A stretch of 32,268 bases of DNA, from the NCBI GenBank assembly GCA_947465215.1, contig CANHZX010000010.1:1-32268 (forward strand). Direction: 5' to 3'. The position numbers were made by a program, and so were the translations under genes. Positions 25,946 through 32,268 of this stretch are shown in pieces. Below the pieces are notes generated by a model. That model was not told the origin of the DNA. It did not search any database and saw only the letters and a program-made list of their open reading frames with translations. Position 1 is the stretch's first letter. Every line of letters starts with the position of its first letter. This DNA is from Betaproteobacteria bacterium. Its GTDB lineage: Bacteria; Pseudomonadota; Gammaproteobacteria; Burkholderiales; SG8-41.

Positions 25946-26101
25946 TTGAATTCCAAGCTGCTGTTGCTGATCGTCGCCCTGTTGCTTGCCGGTTGCGGCC
26001 ACAAAGGCCCCCTGTACCTGCCGGGCCAGAAACCACCTTCCGGAAAACCGGCAACCACCCAGTCGGCGCCGCCCGCTGACACCACAACGACCCAACCATG
26101 A
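25946..26101 (+). CDS. lptM: LptM-type small lipoprotein
   Basis: Short outer-membrane lipoprotein of the YifL/LptM family; E. coli LptM assists maturation of the LPS translocon LptDE. The 51-residue precursor begins at TTG 25946 (NSKLLLLIVALLLAGC). It has a perfect lipobox LAGC followed immediately by the family signature CGHKGPLYLPG, then a Pro/Thr-rich disordered tail. No ATG gives this signal peptide: the longer frame upstream runs through the 3' end of the previous gene and has no family features. The stop overlaps lysA as ATGA. Small size and the TTG start make it easy for gene finders to miss. Confidence 0.88.
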   Translation: MNSKLLLLIVALLLAGCGHKGPLYLPGQKPPSGKPATTQSAPPADTTTTQP

Positions 26102-27345
26102 GCCAATTCCAGTATCGCAACGGCATGCTGCATGCCGAAAACGTGCCGCTCGCCCGTATTGCAGCGCAGTACGGCACGCCCTGTTATGTCTACTCACGCG
26201 CAGCGCTGACTGCAGCCTGGCGCGCTTTCGATGCCGCCTTCGCCGGACGTGAGCATCTGGTTTGTTACGCCGTCAAAGCCAATCCGAACATCGGAGTCCT
26301 CAATGTTTTTGCCCGCCTCGGCAGTGGTTTTGACATTGTTTCCGGGGGTGAACTGGCGCGGGTACTCGCCGCCGGGGGCGATCCGCAAAAAATCGTATTT
26401 TCGGGCGTCGGCAAAACTGCGGCAGAGATGCGCGCCGCACTGCAAGCCGGCATTCTGTGCTTCAACATCGAGTCCGCACCGGAACTGGAACTTCTGAACC
26501 GGGTTGCCGGCGAAATGGGCGTCACCGCGCCGGTCAGCCTGCGCGTGAATCCCGATGTCGACGCCAAAACCCATCCTTACATCGCCACTGGACTCAAGGA
26601 CAACAAGTTCGGCGTCGCTTACGACGATGCGCTGACGGTCTACCGCCGTGCCCGCGAACTGCCGCACCTGCGTATTGAGGGTGTCGATTGTCATATCGGT
26701 TCGCAACTGACCGAAGTTTCGCCATTCGTCGCCGCACTGGAACGCGTGCTGGCTCTGGTCGATGCACTGGCGGCCGACGGTATCGCAGTGCACCACATCG
26801 ATCTGGGCGGCGGCTTGGGCATCCGTTATCGAGATGAAACGCCGCCGCCGGTTGCCGAATATGCGAAATCAGTACTCAAAACGCTGGGCAGCCGCACGCA
26901 GAAGCTGCTGTTTGAACCGGGTCGCCTGCTGACGGGAAACGCCGGCGTGCTGCTCAGTGAAGTGCTGTTTCTGAAACATGGCCAGGACCGTAATTTCGCG
27001 GTGGTCGATGCCGCGATGAACGATCTGATGCGACCAGCACTGTATGAAGCCTGGCACGATGTGTTGCCGCTGCGCGCAACTCCTGCCGGCGGCCGTGTCT
27101 ACGATATCGTTGGACCGGTCTGCGAAAGCGGGGATTTCCTCGCGCGTGATCGCCAACTCTCGGTTAATCCGGGGGATTTGATTGCCATCGCATCTGCCGG
27201 CGCGTACGGCATGAGCATGTCTTCCAACTACAACACCCGACCTCGCGCCGCTGAAATCATGGTCGATGGCGACCGCATTTTCCCGATCCGGAATCGTGAA
27301 ACCGTTGCCGATTTGTTTGCCGGCGAACATCGTTTGCCGGATTGA
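26098..27345 (+). CDS. lysA: Diaminopimelate decarboxylase
   Basis: PLP enzyme converting meso-diaminopimelate to L-lysine, the last step of lysine synthesis. The 415-aa protein has the PLP lysine Lys60 in YAVKANPNIGVL, GSGFDIVSGGEL, and the HIGSQL segment (199-204). The phosphate-binding GGGLG lies at 237-241, and the catalytic cysteine motif CESGD is at 342-346, followed by SAGAYGMSMSSNYN. This is a full-length fold-III decarboxylase, without the aspartokinase fusion seen in some bacteria. It overlaps lptM by four bases. An A/T-paired inverted repeat ending in a T-run (27354-27378) shortly after the stop may be a weak terminator. Confidence 0.97.
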   Translation: MSQFQYRNGMLHAENVPLARIAAQYGTPCYVYSRAALTAAWRAFDAAFAGREHLVCYAVKANPNIGVLNVFARLGSGFDIVSGGELARVLAAGGDPQKIVFSGVGKTAAEMRAALQAGILCFNIESAPELELLNRVAGEMGVTAPVSLRVNPDVDAKTHPYIATGLKDNKFGVAYDDALTVYRRARELPHLRIEGVDCHIGSQLTEVSPFVAALERVLALVDALAADGIAVHHIDLGGGLGIRYRDETPPPVAEYAKSVLKTLGSRTQKLLFEPGRLLTGNAGVLLSEVLFLKHGQDRNFAVVDAAMNDLMRPALYEAWHDVLPLRATPAGGRVYDIVGPVCESGDFLARDRQLSVNPGDLIAIASAGAYGMSMSSNYNTRPRAAEIMVDGDRIFPIRNRETVADLFAGEHRLPD

Positions 27346-27353
27346 TGGCTTAC

Positions 27354-27379
27354 AAAAACGTTTATTGATCGCGTTTTTT
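27354..27379 (+). terminator. Weak possible lysA terminator
   Basis: AAAAACG (27354-27360) pairs with CGTTTTT (27372-27378) across an 11-nt loop, and the right arm is itself a T-run. The stem is A/T-rich and would be weak. It lies 8 nt after the lysA stop. Confidence 0.35.
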
Positions 27380-27446
27380 CCTTGCTTTGCATGTGGTACG
27401 TAACCCACAACCGGATGCACTAAATCAAATATTCTTTACAAAGGTG

Positions 27447-27476
27447 TTGCATTTTTTTTTCGGCATAGCATAGAAT
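27447..27476 (+). promoter_or_regulatory. Sigma70-type promoter of the Lys-rich microprotein unit
   Basis: TTGCAT (27447-27452, -35), an 18-nt spacer containing a T9 run, and TAGAAT (27471-27476, -10). Initiation is expected near 27483. The surrounding 60 bp are much more AT-rich than the rest of the window, which helps strand opening and marks a stand-alone transcription unit. Confidence 0.6.
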
Positions 27477-27482
27477 TGGCGC

Positions 27483-27620
27483 ACCGCACACGGTTTTCAC
27501 CAATTTTTTTGGTGGAACACGGTAACAGCAATGTGAAATGTTCCAGAGAATCGTGGGATGGTAGTGCGGAACAAAAGCCGCACTCAAACGATGCCTAAGT
27601 TAACTTTTAAGGAGACGATC
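27483..27620 (+). promoter_or_regulatory. Structured 5' leader (about 138 nt) before the Lys-rich microprotein
   Basis: Three perfect inverted repeats lie in a row. H1 is CACCAA (27498-27503) with TTGGTG (27509-27514). H2 is TGGAACA (27513-27519) with TGTTCCA (27539-27545). H3 is AGTGCGG (27563-27569) with CCGCACT (27578-27584). H1 and H2 share two bases, so they compete or stack. The leader ends in TTTTAAGGAGACGATC, a near-perfect Shine-Dalgarno (AAGGAG) before the ATG. I match it to no known riboswitch. It could be a regulatory leader, or the transcript could be a dual-function small RNA. Confidence 0.5.
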
Positions 27621-27689
27621 ATGGCAGCGAAGAAAAAAGCGAAAGCTAAAAAGAAAGTAGCCAAGAAGAAAGTAGCCAAGAAGAAGTAA
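27621..27689 (+). CDS. 22-aa extremely lysine-rich microprotein
   Basis: I do not recognise an annotated family. The frame ATG to TAA encodes 22 residues: Met, 14 Lys, five Ala and two Val, nothing else. It is built on a repeat: codons 11-15 and 16-20 are an identical 15-bp tandem copy coding KKVAK. The composition is like the C-terminal tails of bacterial H1-like and AlgP-like DNA-binding proteins, but without any other domain. Evidence that it is a gene: AAGGAG 8 nt before the ATG, an upstream promoter, and a perfect intrinsic terminator starting 11 nt after the stop, with no other ORF in the unit. A nucleic-acid-binding or polyanion-binding role is inference. Alternatively the RNA is the product. 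Confidence 0.7.
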   Translation: MAAKKKAKAKKKVAKKKVAKKK

Positions 27690-27700
27690 GTAGTATTTGT

Positions 27701-27740
27701 GCAGAAGCCGGGTAACCCCGGCTTCTGCATTTTCATTTCC
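27701..27740 (+). terminator. Strong intrinsic terminator after the Lys-rich microprotein
   Basis: GCAGAAGCCGGG (27701-27712), loop TAAC, then CCCGGCTTCTGC (27717-27728): a perfect 12-bp stem with a tetraloop, followed by the T-rich run ATTTTCATTTCC. This is the strongest terminator in the window and closes the microprotein unit. The remaining sequence to 27966 contains no gene I can support. Confidence 0.9.
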
Positions 27741-27894
27741 GGTTTCTGCTTTTCAGCATTTCCTTCTCCGCGATTCGCCGCGCAGTTCCAGCAACACCGT
27801 CTCGCTGATTTTTTCTGCGTCTGCTTCTGCAGGCCATCCGCAGCAAGGCTTTTTCTGATCGCCGCACCTCGCCGGCAACAGAAAAGTCTTTTAA

Positions 27895-27934
27895 AAACAA
27901 ATATTTATTGGTCCCTGCAAGGTGATGCAAGGGA
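27895..27934 (-). terminator. Possible terminator of the sigma/anti-sigma operon
   Basis: Read leftward, TCCCTTGCA (27934-27926) can pair with TGCAGGGA (27919-27912) with one bulge, followed some 13 nt later by GTTTTT. The gap between stem and T-run is larger than usual, so this is tentative. It lies about 33 nt after the anti-sigma stop. Confidence 0.3.
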
Positions 27935-27966
27935 TCATCGCGCGCAGGCGCGACGCAGCGCTGTCT

Positions 27967-28722
27967 TCAGGGATTGAGCTGTTGATATACCGCGTCGGCC
28001 ACACGCAGCAATTCACCGCGATCGGTTTCGCCGGATAAGGCATAACCCAGGCGGCCATCCAGCCAGTAAAACACACCGACGCCGTTTTCCTGCGCGAAAC
28101 GAAATGCGGTCGGTGCGCGCACGTCATTGCTGAGGCGCACATACAAGGTCAGTCGCTGACCCTTGGCATCCTGATACATGAACTGTGCCGCGGGTCCGCG
28201 TTCACCCGGCAACAAACGTCCACCGACCAGCGCATAACCTTGCGGCACCAGATGCGGGATCTTGAGATTGGTTCCCAGCCGCTTCGACAGCCAGCGAACC
28301 AGATGTTCTTCCTGATCGGCGCCGACTTCCACCGGATGCCGGACTTCGGGGCTGTAAACAACGTGGGCTATCGCCGCCACCCGGGCAATCTGGGTCGACT
28401 GGATACGTGTAATCGCAAACCGCTCATGCAGGTGCCAGCCCGCAGTGCCGCTGGCCAGCATCAGTAATGCCGCCGCTGCATAGGGATACCAGGAACGGCG
28501 CCGGGTCATCCGTCCGATACGCAGGCGTTCGGGCAGCATCTCGACGAGTAATTCATCGTAGGCGTTATGCAACTCGCCGTTTTGTGCGCGATAGGCCGCG
28601 ACGCGCTGCGCTGCCGCTTCGTTTTGCGTCAGGTATTCGTCGATTTCGGCCGCGCGATCCGGCGGCAAGGCATCATCGACGTATGCCTGGAGTTCCGCTT
28701 CAGTGACCGGAGCCGCGCTCAT
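27967..28722 (-). CDS. Transmembrane anti-sigma factor
   Basis: Probable inhibitor of the ECF sigma factor encoded just upstream. Of 251 residues, the cytoplasmic N-terminal part (about 1-75) has the anti-sigma-domain style EAELQAYVDDALPPDRAAEIDEYLTQNEAAAQRV. It has no HxxxCxxC, so it is not a zinc-binding ZAS domain. One membrane helix lies at about 79-97 (YAAAALLMLASGTAGW). The periplasmic part (about 100-250) includes VYSPEVRHPVEVGADQEEHLVRWLSKRLG and LVPQGYALVGGRLLPGERGPAAQFMY, a pattern seen in betaproteobacterial anti-sigma proteins of unknown signal. Its ATG overlaps the sigma stop, strongly supporting the partnership. Confidence 0.85.
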   Translation of the reverse strand: MSAAPVTEAELQAYVDDALPPDRAAEIDEYLTQNEAAAQRVAAYRAQNGELHNAYDELLVEMLPERLRIGRMTRRRSWYPYAAAALLMLASGTAGWHLHERFAITRIQSTQIARVAAIAHVVYSPEVRHPVEVGADQEEHLVRWLSKRLGTNLKIPHLVPQGYALVGGRLLPGERGPAAQFMYQDAKGQRLTLYVRLSNDVRAPTAFRFAQENGVGVFYWLDGRLGYALSGETDRGELLRVADAVYQQLNP

Positions 28723-29249
28723 TTGACAACCTTCAGCGGATTGGACTCGGGCAGCCCCTGCAACAGTCGCCGCAAACGCTCACGTCCTCGCGACAGCCGG
28801 GACATGACCGTGCCGATGGGCACTTCGAGAACCCGGGCCGCTTCCTCATAAGTCATCTGCTCCAGCCCGATCAGCAGCACGACGGCACGCTGCTCCTCGG
28901 GCAAAGCCTGCAGCGCCGCATCGAGGTCGCGAATCTCCAGCCGGTCCGAAGCCTGCAGCGGCGGCGTATCGGCAAAAGCATCGGCCGCCACATCATCAAT
29001 CGGCACCAGCCGGTTGGCGGCGGCACTGCGTACCTGATTTATGAAAATGTTGTGCATGACGGTAAACAGCCAGGCGCGCAGATCTGTTCCCTCGCGCCAC
29101 AGGGATTGTTTGAGCAAGGCGCGCTCCAGCACATCCTGCACCAGATCGTCAGCCGCACTGATATCCCCGGTCAGCGCACGCGCATAACGGCGCAGGCGGG
29201 GGATGTATTGCATCGTGCGGCTTGCGAAAGATTCGACAGGTTGGTCCAC
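28719..29249 (-). CDS. ECF-type (sigma-70 family) RNA polymerase sigma factor
   Basis: Directs RNA polymerase to a stress or envelope regulon. The 176 residues have region 2 (RYARALTGDISAADDLVQDVLERAL; LRAWLFTVMHNIFINQVR) and region 4 (LQALPEEQRAVVLLIGLEQMTYEEAARVLEVPIGTVMSRLSRGRERLRRLL). Both are typical of the RpoE-like group, with the GTVMSRLSRGR recognition helix. The start was chosen at GTG 29249: AGGAG lies 10 nt upstream and the resulting N-terminus precedes YIPRLRRYAR by a normal distance. ATG 29213 would begin only three residues before that motif, and TTG 29270 lies before the binding site. It is coupled to the anti-sigma factor by ATGA. Confidence 0.9.
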   Translation of the reverse strand: MDQPVESFASRTMQYIPRLRRYARALTGDISAADDLVQDVLERALLKQSLWREGTDLRAWLFTVMHNIFINQVRSAAANRLVPIDDVAADAFADTPPLQASDRLEIRDLDAALQALPEEQRAVVLLIGLEQMTYEEAARVLEVPIGTVMSRLSRGRERLRRLLQGLPESNPLKVVK

Positions 29250-29371
29250 CGGGCCCTGACTCCTGAACAAAAACGGCGCGGATTTATTCCGCCCGAACCG
29301 GTCTTATTCTACGCACCGGACCAGGCACGAAAAAACGGATTTCTGCGGCAAAAAAGTGCTGCGGGGGGCCG

Positions 29372-30808
29372 TCAAACCAGAAAAATCGTGGCCAACCCGA
29401 GAAAAATGAAAAACCCGCCACTGTCGGTGATCGCGGTAATCATGACGCTGGATCCAATGGCCGGATCACGGTCGAATTTTTCCATCACCAGCGGAATAAC
29501 CACGCCCATGATTGCCGCAAGGAGCAGATTCAGCGCCATGGCGCCGGTCATCACCAGGCCGAGCTGCCAGCTGTGATAAATCAGGAAGGCAAACAGACCG
29601 ACGATGCTGCCCCAGATCAGCCCGTTCAAAGCCGAAACGCTGATCTCCTTGAAGAAGAGTTTCTGGGCGTTGTCGCGCGTAATCTGGCCTAGCGCCAGAG
29701 CACGGACGATCATCGTCGTCGTCTGGTTTCCAGAGTTGCCGCCGATACCCGCAATAATGGGCATCAACGCCGCCAGCGCCACCAGTTGCGAGATCGAATG
29801 TTCAAATATGCCGATCACGCGCGAAGCAATAAATGCCGTCACCAGATTCACGGCCAGCCACGCCCAGCGATTCCGCACGCTTTTCCAGACCGACGCAAAC
29901 AGATCTTCGTCCTCGCTCAAACCACCGGCCGCCAGTGTCTCGGTGTCTTTCGATTCGCGGATGTAGTCCACCACCGCATTGACCGTCATGCGACCTACGA
30001 GGCAGCCCTCGGCATCGATCACCGGGGCTGAAACCAGGTCGTACCGCTCAAATGCACTGGCTGCCTCATGCGCATCCTGTTCCGGCATGAAGCTGGTGTA
30101 GTCGCGGGTCATCACATCGGCCACCAGCGTGTCGGGATCGCTGACCAGCAGCCGGTTCACCGGCAACAGGCCCTGCAGGCGCTCCTCCCGGTCAACGACA
30201 AACAGCTGGTCGGTATGGTCGGGCAACTGGTCGAGACGGCGTAAGTAACGCAACACCACTTCCAGCGTTACATCTTCGCGGATCTCGATCATCTCGAAAT
30301 CCATCAGCGCGCCGACTGCCTCCTCGGGATACGACATCGCTGCGCGCAACTGTTCACGGTCTTCGGTCGACAGCGCCTTGAACACATCAAGAATGACCTC
30401 GCGCGGCAGATCGGGGGCAAGGTCGGCGATTTCGTCGGTATCGAGCTGGCCGGTAGCGGCCACCAGCTCGTCCTCGTCCATGTGCGCGATAAGCGTTTCA
30501 CGGACGGCATCCGAGGTCTCCAGCAGGATCTCGCCATCGCGTCCCGCCTTCACCAGATCCCAGACCACCAGGCGCTGCTCCAGCGGCAGCGCTTCAAGGA
30601 TGTAGGCAATGTCCGCCGGATGCAGACGATCCAGCAGTTGCTGCAGCTCGGTCAGATGCTGGCGATGAACCAGGGATTCAACCAGCCCGTTGCGGGTATT
30701 CTCCTGCCGGGATACAAGATTTTCGACCAGCTCGTGCCGATGCAGCAGCTCGACCACCTGCTCAAGGTGCGTCTCGGTAGCGGTTCGTTTTTCCTGTTTT
30801 TCAGCCAC
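29372..30808 (-). CDS. mgtE: Magnesium transporter MgtE
   Basis: Homodimeric Mg2+ channel/transporter of the inner membrane, gated by cytosolic Mg2+. The 478-aa protein has the MgtE N domain (about 40-145; LHPADIAYILEALPLEQRLVVWDLV), then two CBS domains (about 145-270, with VADVMTRDYTSFMPEQD and APVIDAEGCLVGRMTV), and a plug helix. Five C-terminal membrane segments follow (about 315-475), including the selectivity region PIIAGIGGNSGNQTTTMIVRALALG and the final ITDSGGFFIFLGLA. GGNSGNQ is the family hallmark. It has its own promoter about 43 bp upstream. The leader (about 36 nt) is too short for an M-box or mgtA-type riboswitch. Confidence 0.96.
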   Translation of the reverse strand: MAEKQEKRTATETHLEQVVELLHRHELVENLVSRQENTRNGLVESLVHRQHLTELQQLLDRLHPADIAYILEALPLEQRLVVWDLVKAGRDGEILLETSDAVRETLIAHMDEDELVAATGQLDTDEIADLAPDLPREVILDVFKALSTEDREQLRAAMSYPEEAVGALMDFEMIEIREDVTLEVVLRYLRRLDQLPDHTDQLFVVDREERLQGLLPVNRLLVSDPDTLVADVMTRDYTSFMPEQDAHEAASAFERYDLVSAPVIDAEGCLVGRMTVNAVVDYIRESKDTETLAAGGLSEDEDLFASVWKSVRNRWAWLAVNLVTAFIASRVIGIFEHSISQLVALAALMPIIAGIGGNSGNQTTTMIVRALALGQITRDNAQKLFFKEISVSALNGLIWGSIVGLFAFLIYHSWQLGLVMTGAMALNLLLAAIMGVVIPLVMEKFDRDPAIGSSVMITAITDSGGFFIFLGLATIFLV

Positions 30809-30850
30809 AGGCGCTTTCAGTGGGGGTGCGATTGCGGAATCTGCGGCGAC

Positions 30851-30880
30851 ATTCTAGGTAGATCGCGCCGCAGTGTCCAA
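30851..30880 (-). promoter_or_regulatory. mgtE promoter
   Basis: Read leftward, TTGGAC (30880-30875, -35), an 18-nt spacer and TAGAAT (30856-30851, -10). Initiation would be near 30844, about 36 nt before the mgtE ATG. Both boxes match the sigma70 consensus well and the position in the 146-bp intergenic gap is right. Confidence 0.6.
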
Positions 30881-30954
30881 GAATCATTCCTGAATCGCAG
30901 CGGGTCCATCACAAAAACTGCAGCCGGGCGCCGTGAGCCGGGCCGCTCCATCGC

Positions 30955-32268
30955 TCAGCGGCTTTGCTGATGCAGGCGCTCTGCGGCCAGAGCCGCCAGC
31001 TGCGGCCATTGGGCCAGTTGCGGCGCGGAAATGATCTCTACCGACGGATACCACAGGCAACGATGATCGCCGCCGTGTGCCCAGTAGTGAAAAGGCGGAT
31101 GTTCAGCGGGATAGAGCAGCCATGCCGGCTTGCCCAGCGCGCCGGCGAAATGCGCGTTGGCATTGCTCGTGGTGATCAGCAGATCACAGGCCTCGATGAT
31201 GGCCAGCACTTCTTCAAGGTTCTGGTAATAATCGACATCATCGAAATGCACGGGTTGCAGACCGGGATTCAGTTGCGCCCGTTCAGATGCTGTATCTCCG
31301 TACTGCACATCGACAAACCGCACGTCCGGTACCGATAGTAGGGGCAGAAAATCGCTCAAGCTGGCGCTTTTCACCTTGCCCATGCGTCCCGCACGGACGC
31401 TTCGCCAGGACAAGGCCACCTTGAACCCCGGACCCAGCTGCTCGCGATAATGCGCGACCCGTTCCGGCGCTGCCCTGAGCACTTGCCGGGGCTGCCGTGC
31501 AAAGGTTTCCACGGACGGCCTGAAAAAACCGGGCAGTGAGCCCGCAAAAACGGCTGAGCCCGCGTTCGCCAGCGCCGCCGCCGGCGGATCGGCCAGCGGC
31601 ACAAAATGAATGTCGGGAAACGCGCGCTGATAGGCCGGCTGCAGCCGGCGATCCACTTCATAAACAAACGGCTGACCGGTCGCCGCCAATTCCGGTAGCA
31701 GCGTCGAAAACAGGATCTGGTCACCGATCCCCTGTTCGCACCACACCCCAACCGACGCCGTCGATGACCCGGGCCCGGTCCAGGACTGCAGCCGCTCGAA
31801 AATCACCATCGACTGCGGATCTTTGCGCATATTGTCGCGGTAGCTGCCGTGAACACGACGCATTTCATAGGCCGGCCAGGCCGCAGCAAACTCACGCCGC
31901 GACAAACGCGCCAGCGCAAGGTTGTGATGCGCATCAGCAAGATCGGGCGCGAGGCTGATGGCGCGTTCGTAACTGGTGATTGCAGCGTCACTGTCGCCCA
32001 GTTCCTGCAATGCAAAACCCAGTCCGTTGTGCCCGCGCGCATCGCCCGGCCACTTGGCGGTCATGAAGCGGAAATCCGCAGCGGCCCCTTCGGTATCGCC
32101 GGACTCCATTCGCGTATTACCTCGGTTGTTGCGCATGTCGGGGTTGTCCGGGACCAGTTCCAGCGCGCGGTCATAGGCCTTCAGCGCGTCCGGTGACCGC
32201 CCCAGCTCCACCAGCGTATTGGCTCGATTGAAATGAAGCAGCGCCACCGCGGGCATGAGCCGGACAGC
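30955..32268 (-). CDS. TPR protein with C-terminal glycosyltransferase domain, N-terminus outside window
   Basis: Predicted two-part protein. TPR repeats fill the visible N-terminal half (FNRANTLVELGRSPDALKAYDRALELVPDN; NGLGFALQELGDSDAAITSYERAISLAPDLADAHHNLALARL). The C-terminal part of about 270 residues looks like a GT-B/GT9-like glycosyltransferase: GVWCEQGIGDQILFSTLLPEL matches the EQGxGDxI motif of TPR-linked transferases. DLLITTSNANAHFAGALGKPAWLLYP corresponds to the nucleotide-sugar-binding region. Such proteins may modify surface or flagellar proteins, but the substrate is unknown. The frame stays open to the right edge, and the repeat there is cut mid-unit, so the internal ATG at 32256 is unlikely to be the true start. 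Confidence 0.85.
   Translation of the reverse strand, partial: AVRLMPAVALLHFNRANTLVELGRSPDALKAYDRALELVPDNPDMRNNRGNTRMESGDTEGAAADFRFMTAKWPGDARGHNGLGFALQELGDSDAAITSYERAISLAPDLADAHHNLALARLSRREFAAAWPAYEMRRVHGSYRDNMRKDPQSMVIFERLQSWTGPGSSTASVGVWCEQGIGDQILFSTLLPELAATGQPFVYEVDRRLQPAYQRAFPDIHFVPLADPPAAALANAGSAVFAGSLPGFFRPSVETFARQPRQVLRAAPERVAHYREQLGPGFKVALSWRSVRAGRMGKVKSASLSDFLPLLSVPDVRFVDVQYGDTASERAQLNPGLQPVHFDDVDYYQNLEEVLAIIEACDLLITTSNANAHFAGALGKPAWLLYPAEHPPFHYWAHGGDHRCLWYPSVEIISAPQLAQWPQLAALAAERLHQQSR

Noticed and set aside
27699-27977. 92-codon + strand frame and a 65-codon - strand frame after the microprotein terminator
   Set aside because: Both begin within or just after the terminator, lack ribosome binding sites and have no family features; treated as chance frames.
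29213-29215. ATG 29213 as start of the ECF sigma factor
   Set aside because: It would leave only three residues before the conserved YIPRLRRYAR region and has no ribosome binding site, whereas GTG 29249 has AGGAG upstream.
30809-30844. Mg-sensing riboswitch (M-box) before mgtE
   Set aside because: The predicted leader is only about 36 nt, far shorter than an M-box, and no terminator-type hairpin was seen.
1-32268. CRISPR arrays, insertion sequences, prophage or integrative-element ends
   Set aside because: No regularly spaced repeats, transposase or integrase frames, or tRNA-flanking direct repeats were seen on reading the window.

Overview
The window is a dense, GC-rich chromosomal segment with no insertion sequences, phage genes, CRISPR array or rRNA. 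It looks betaproteobacterial (Burkholderiales, Nitrosomonadales or Rhodocyclales-like). That placement rests on remembered gene order: apaG divergent from rpe next to mltA, miaB-phoH-like-ybeY-corC-lnt-glyQS-gmhB-plsC-M48 metallopeptidase, and lptM-lysA. It has not been tested by a phylogeny. Most genes are ordinary housekeeping genes, often joined by 4-bp ATGA, GTGA or TTGA stop/start overlaps.

Left part (1-5873): the start of rpe (leftward, cut by the window edge) diverges from apaG, a SAM methyltransferase, mltA, a family III CoA-transferase and a dadA-type D-amino-acid dehydrogenase. A 42-residue membrane microprotein may lie antisense to the methyltransferase tail.

Signalling block (5898-12123, leftward): a class II (metallo-beta-lactamase fold) cyclic-nucleotide phosphodiesterase, a degenerate HD-GYP protein (HD changed to QD, GYP to GYE), a degenerate GGDEF-EAL protein, and a class III adenylate cyclase with tandem GAF domains and a PAS domain whose catalytic residues look complete. 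The last three genes overlap. The set reads as one cAMP make/sense/destroy module with two probably non-enzymatic c-di-GMP-type adaptors, and is the most interesting multi-gene system here. Upstream on the same strand are a UbiH-family hydroxylase, dsbC and a TonB-like protein.

Central part (15005-27345, rightward): a CAU-anticodon tRNA with a good sigma70-type promoter, a small exported protein, then miaB, phoH-like, ybeY, corC and lnt (tRNA modification, rRNA maturation, envelope), glyQ and glyS, gmhB (LPS heptose), plsC (phospholipid), an M48-type metallopeptidase, lptM and lysA.

Right part: between lysA and the next leftward gene is an AT-rich stand-alone unit (about 27447-27740) with a promoter, a structured leader of about 138 nt, a very strong ribosome binding site, a 22-codon gene for an extremely lysine-rich peptide and a perfect 12-bp terminator. 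It is too short for usual gene finders and is the best single candidate for something undescribed. Then, leftward, come an ECF sigma factor with its membrane anti-sigma factor, the magnesium transporter mgtE with its own promoter, and a TPR-glycosyltransferase cut by the right edge.
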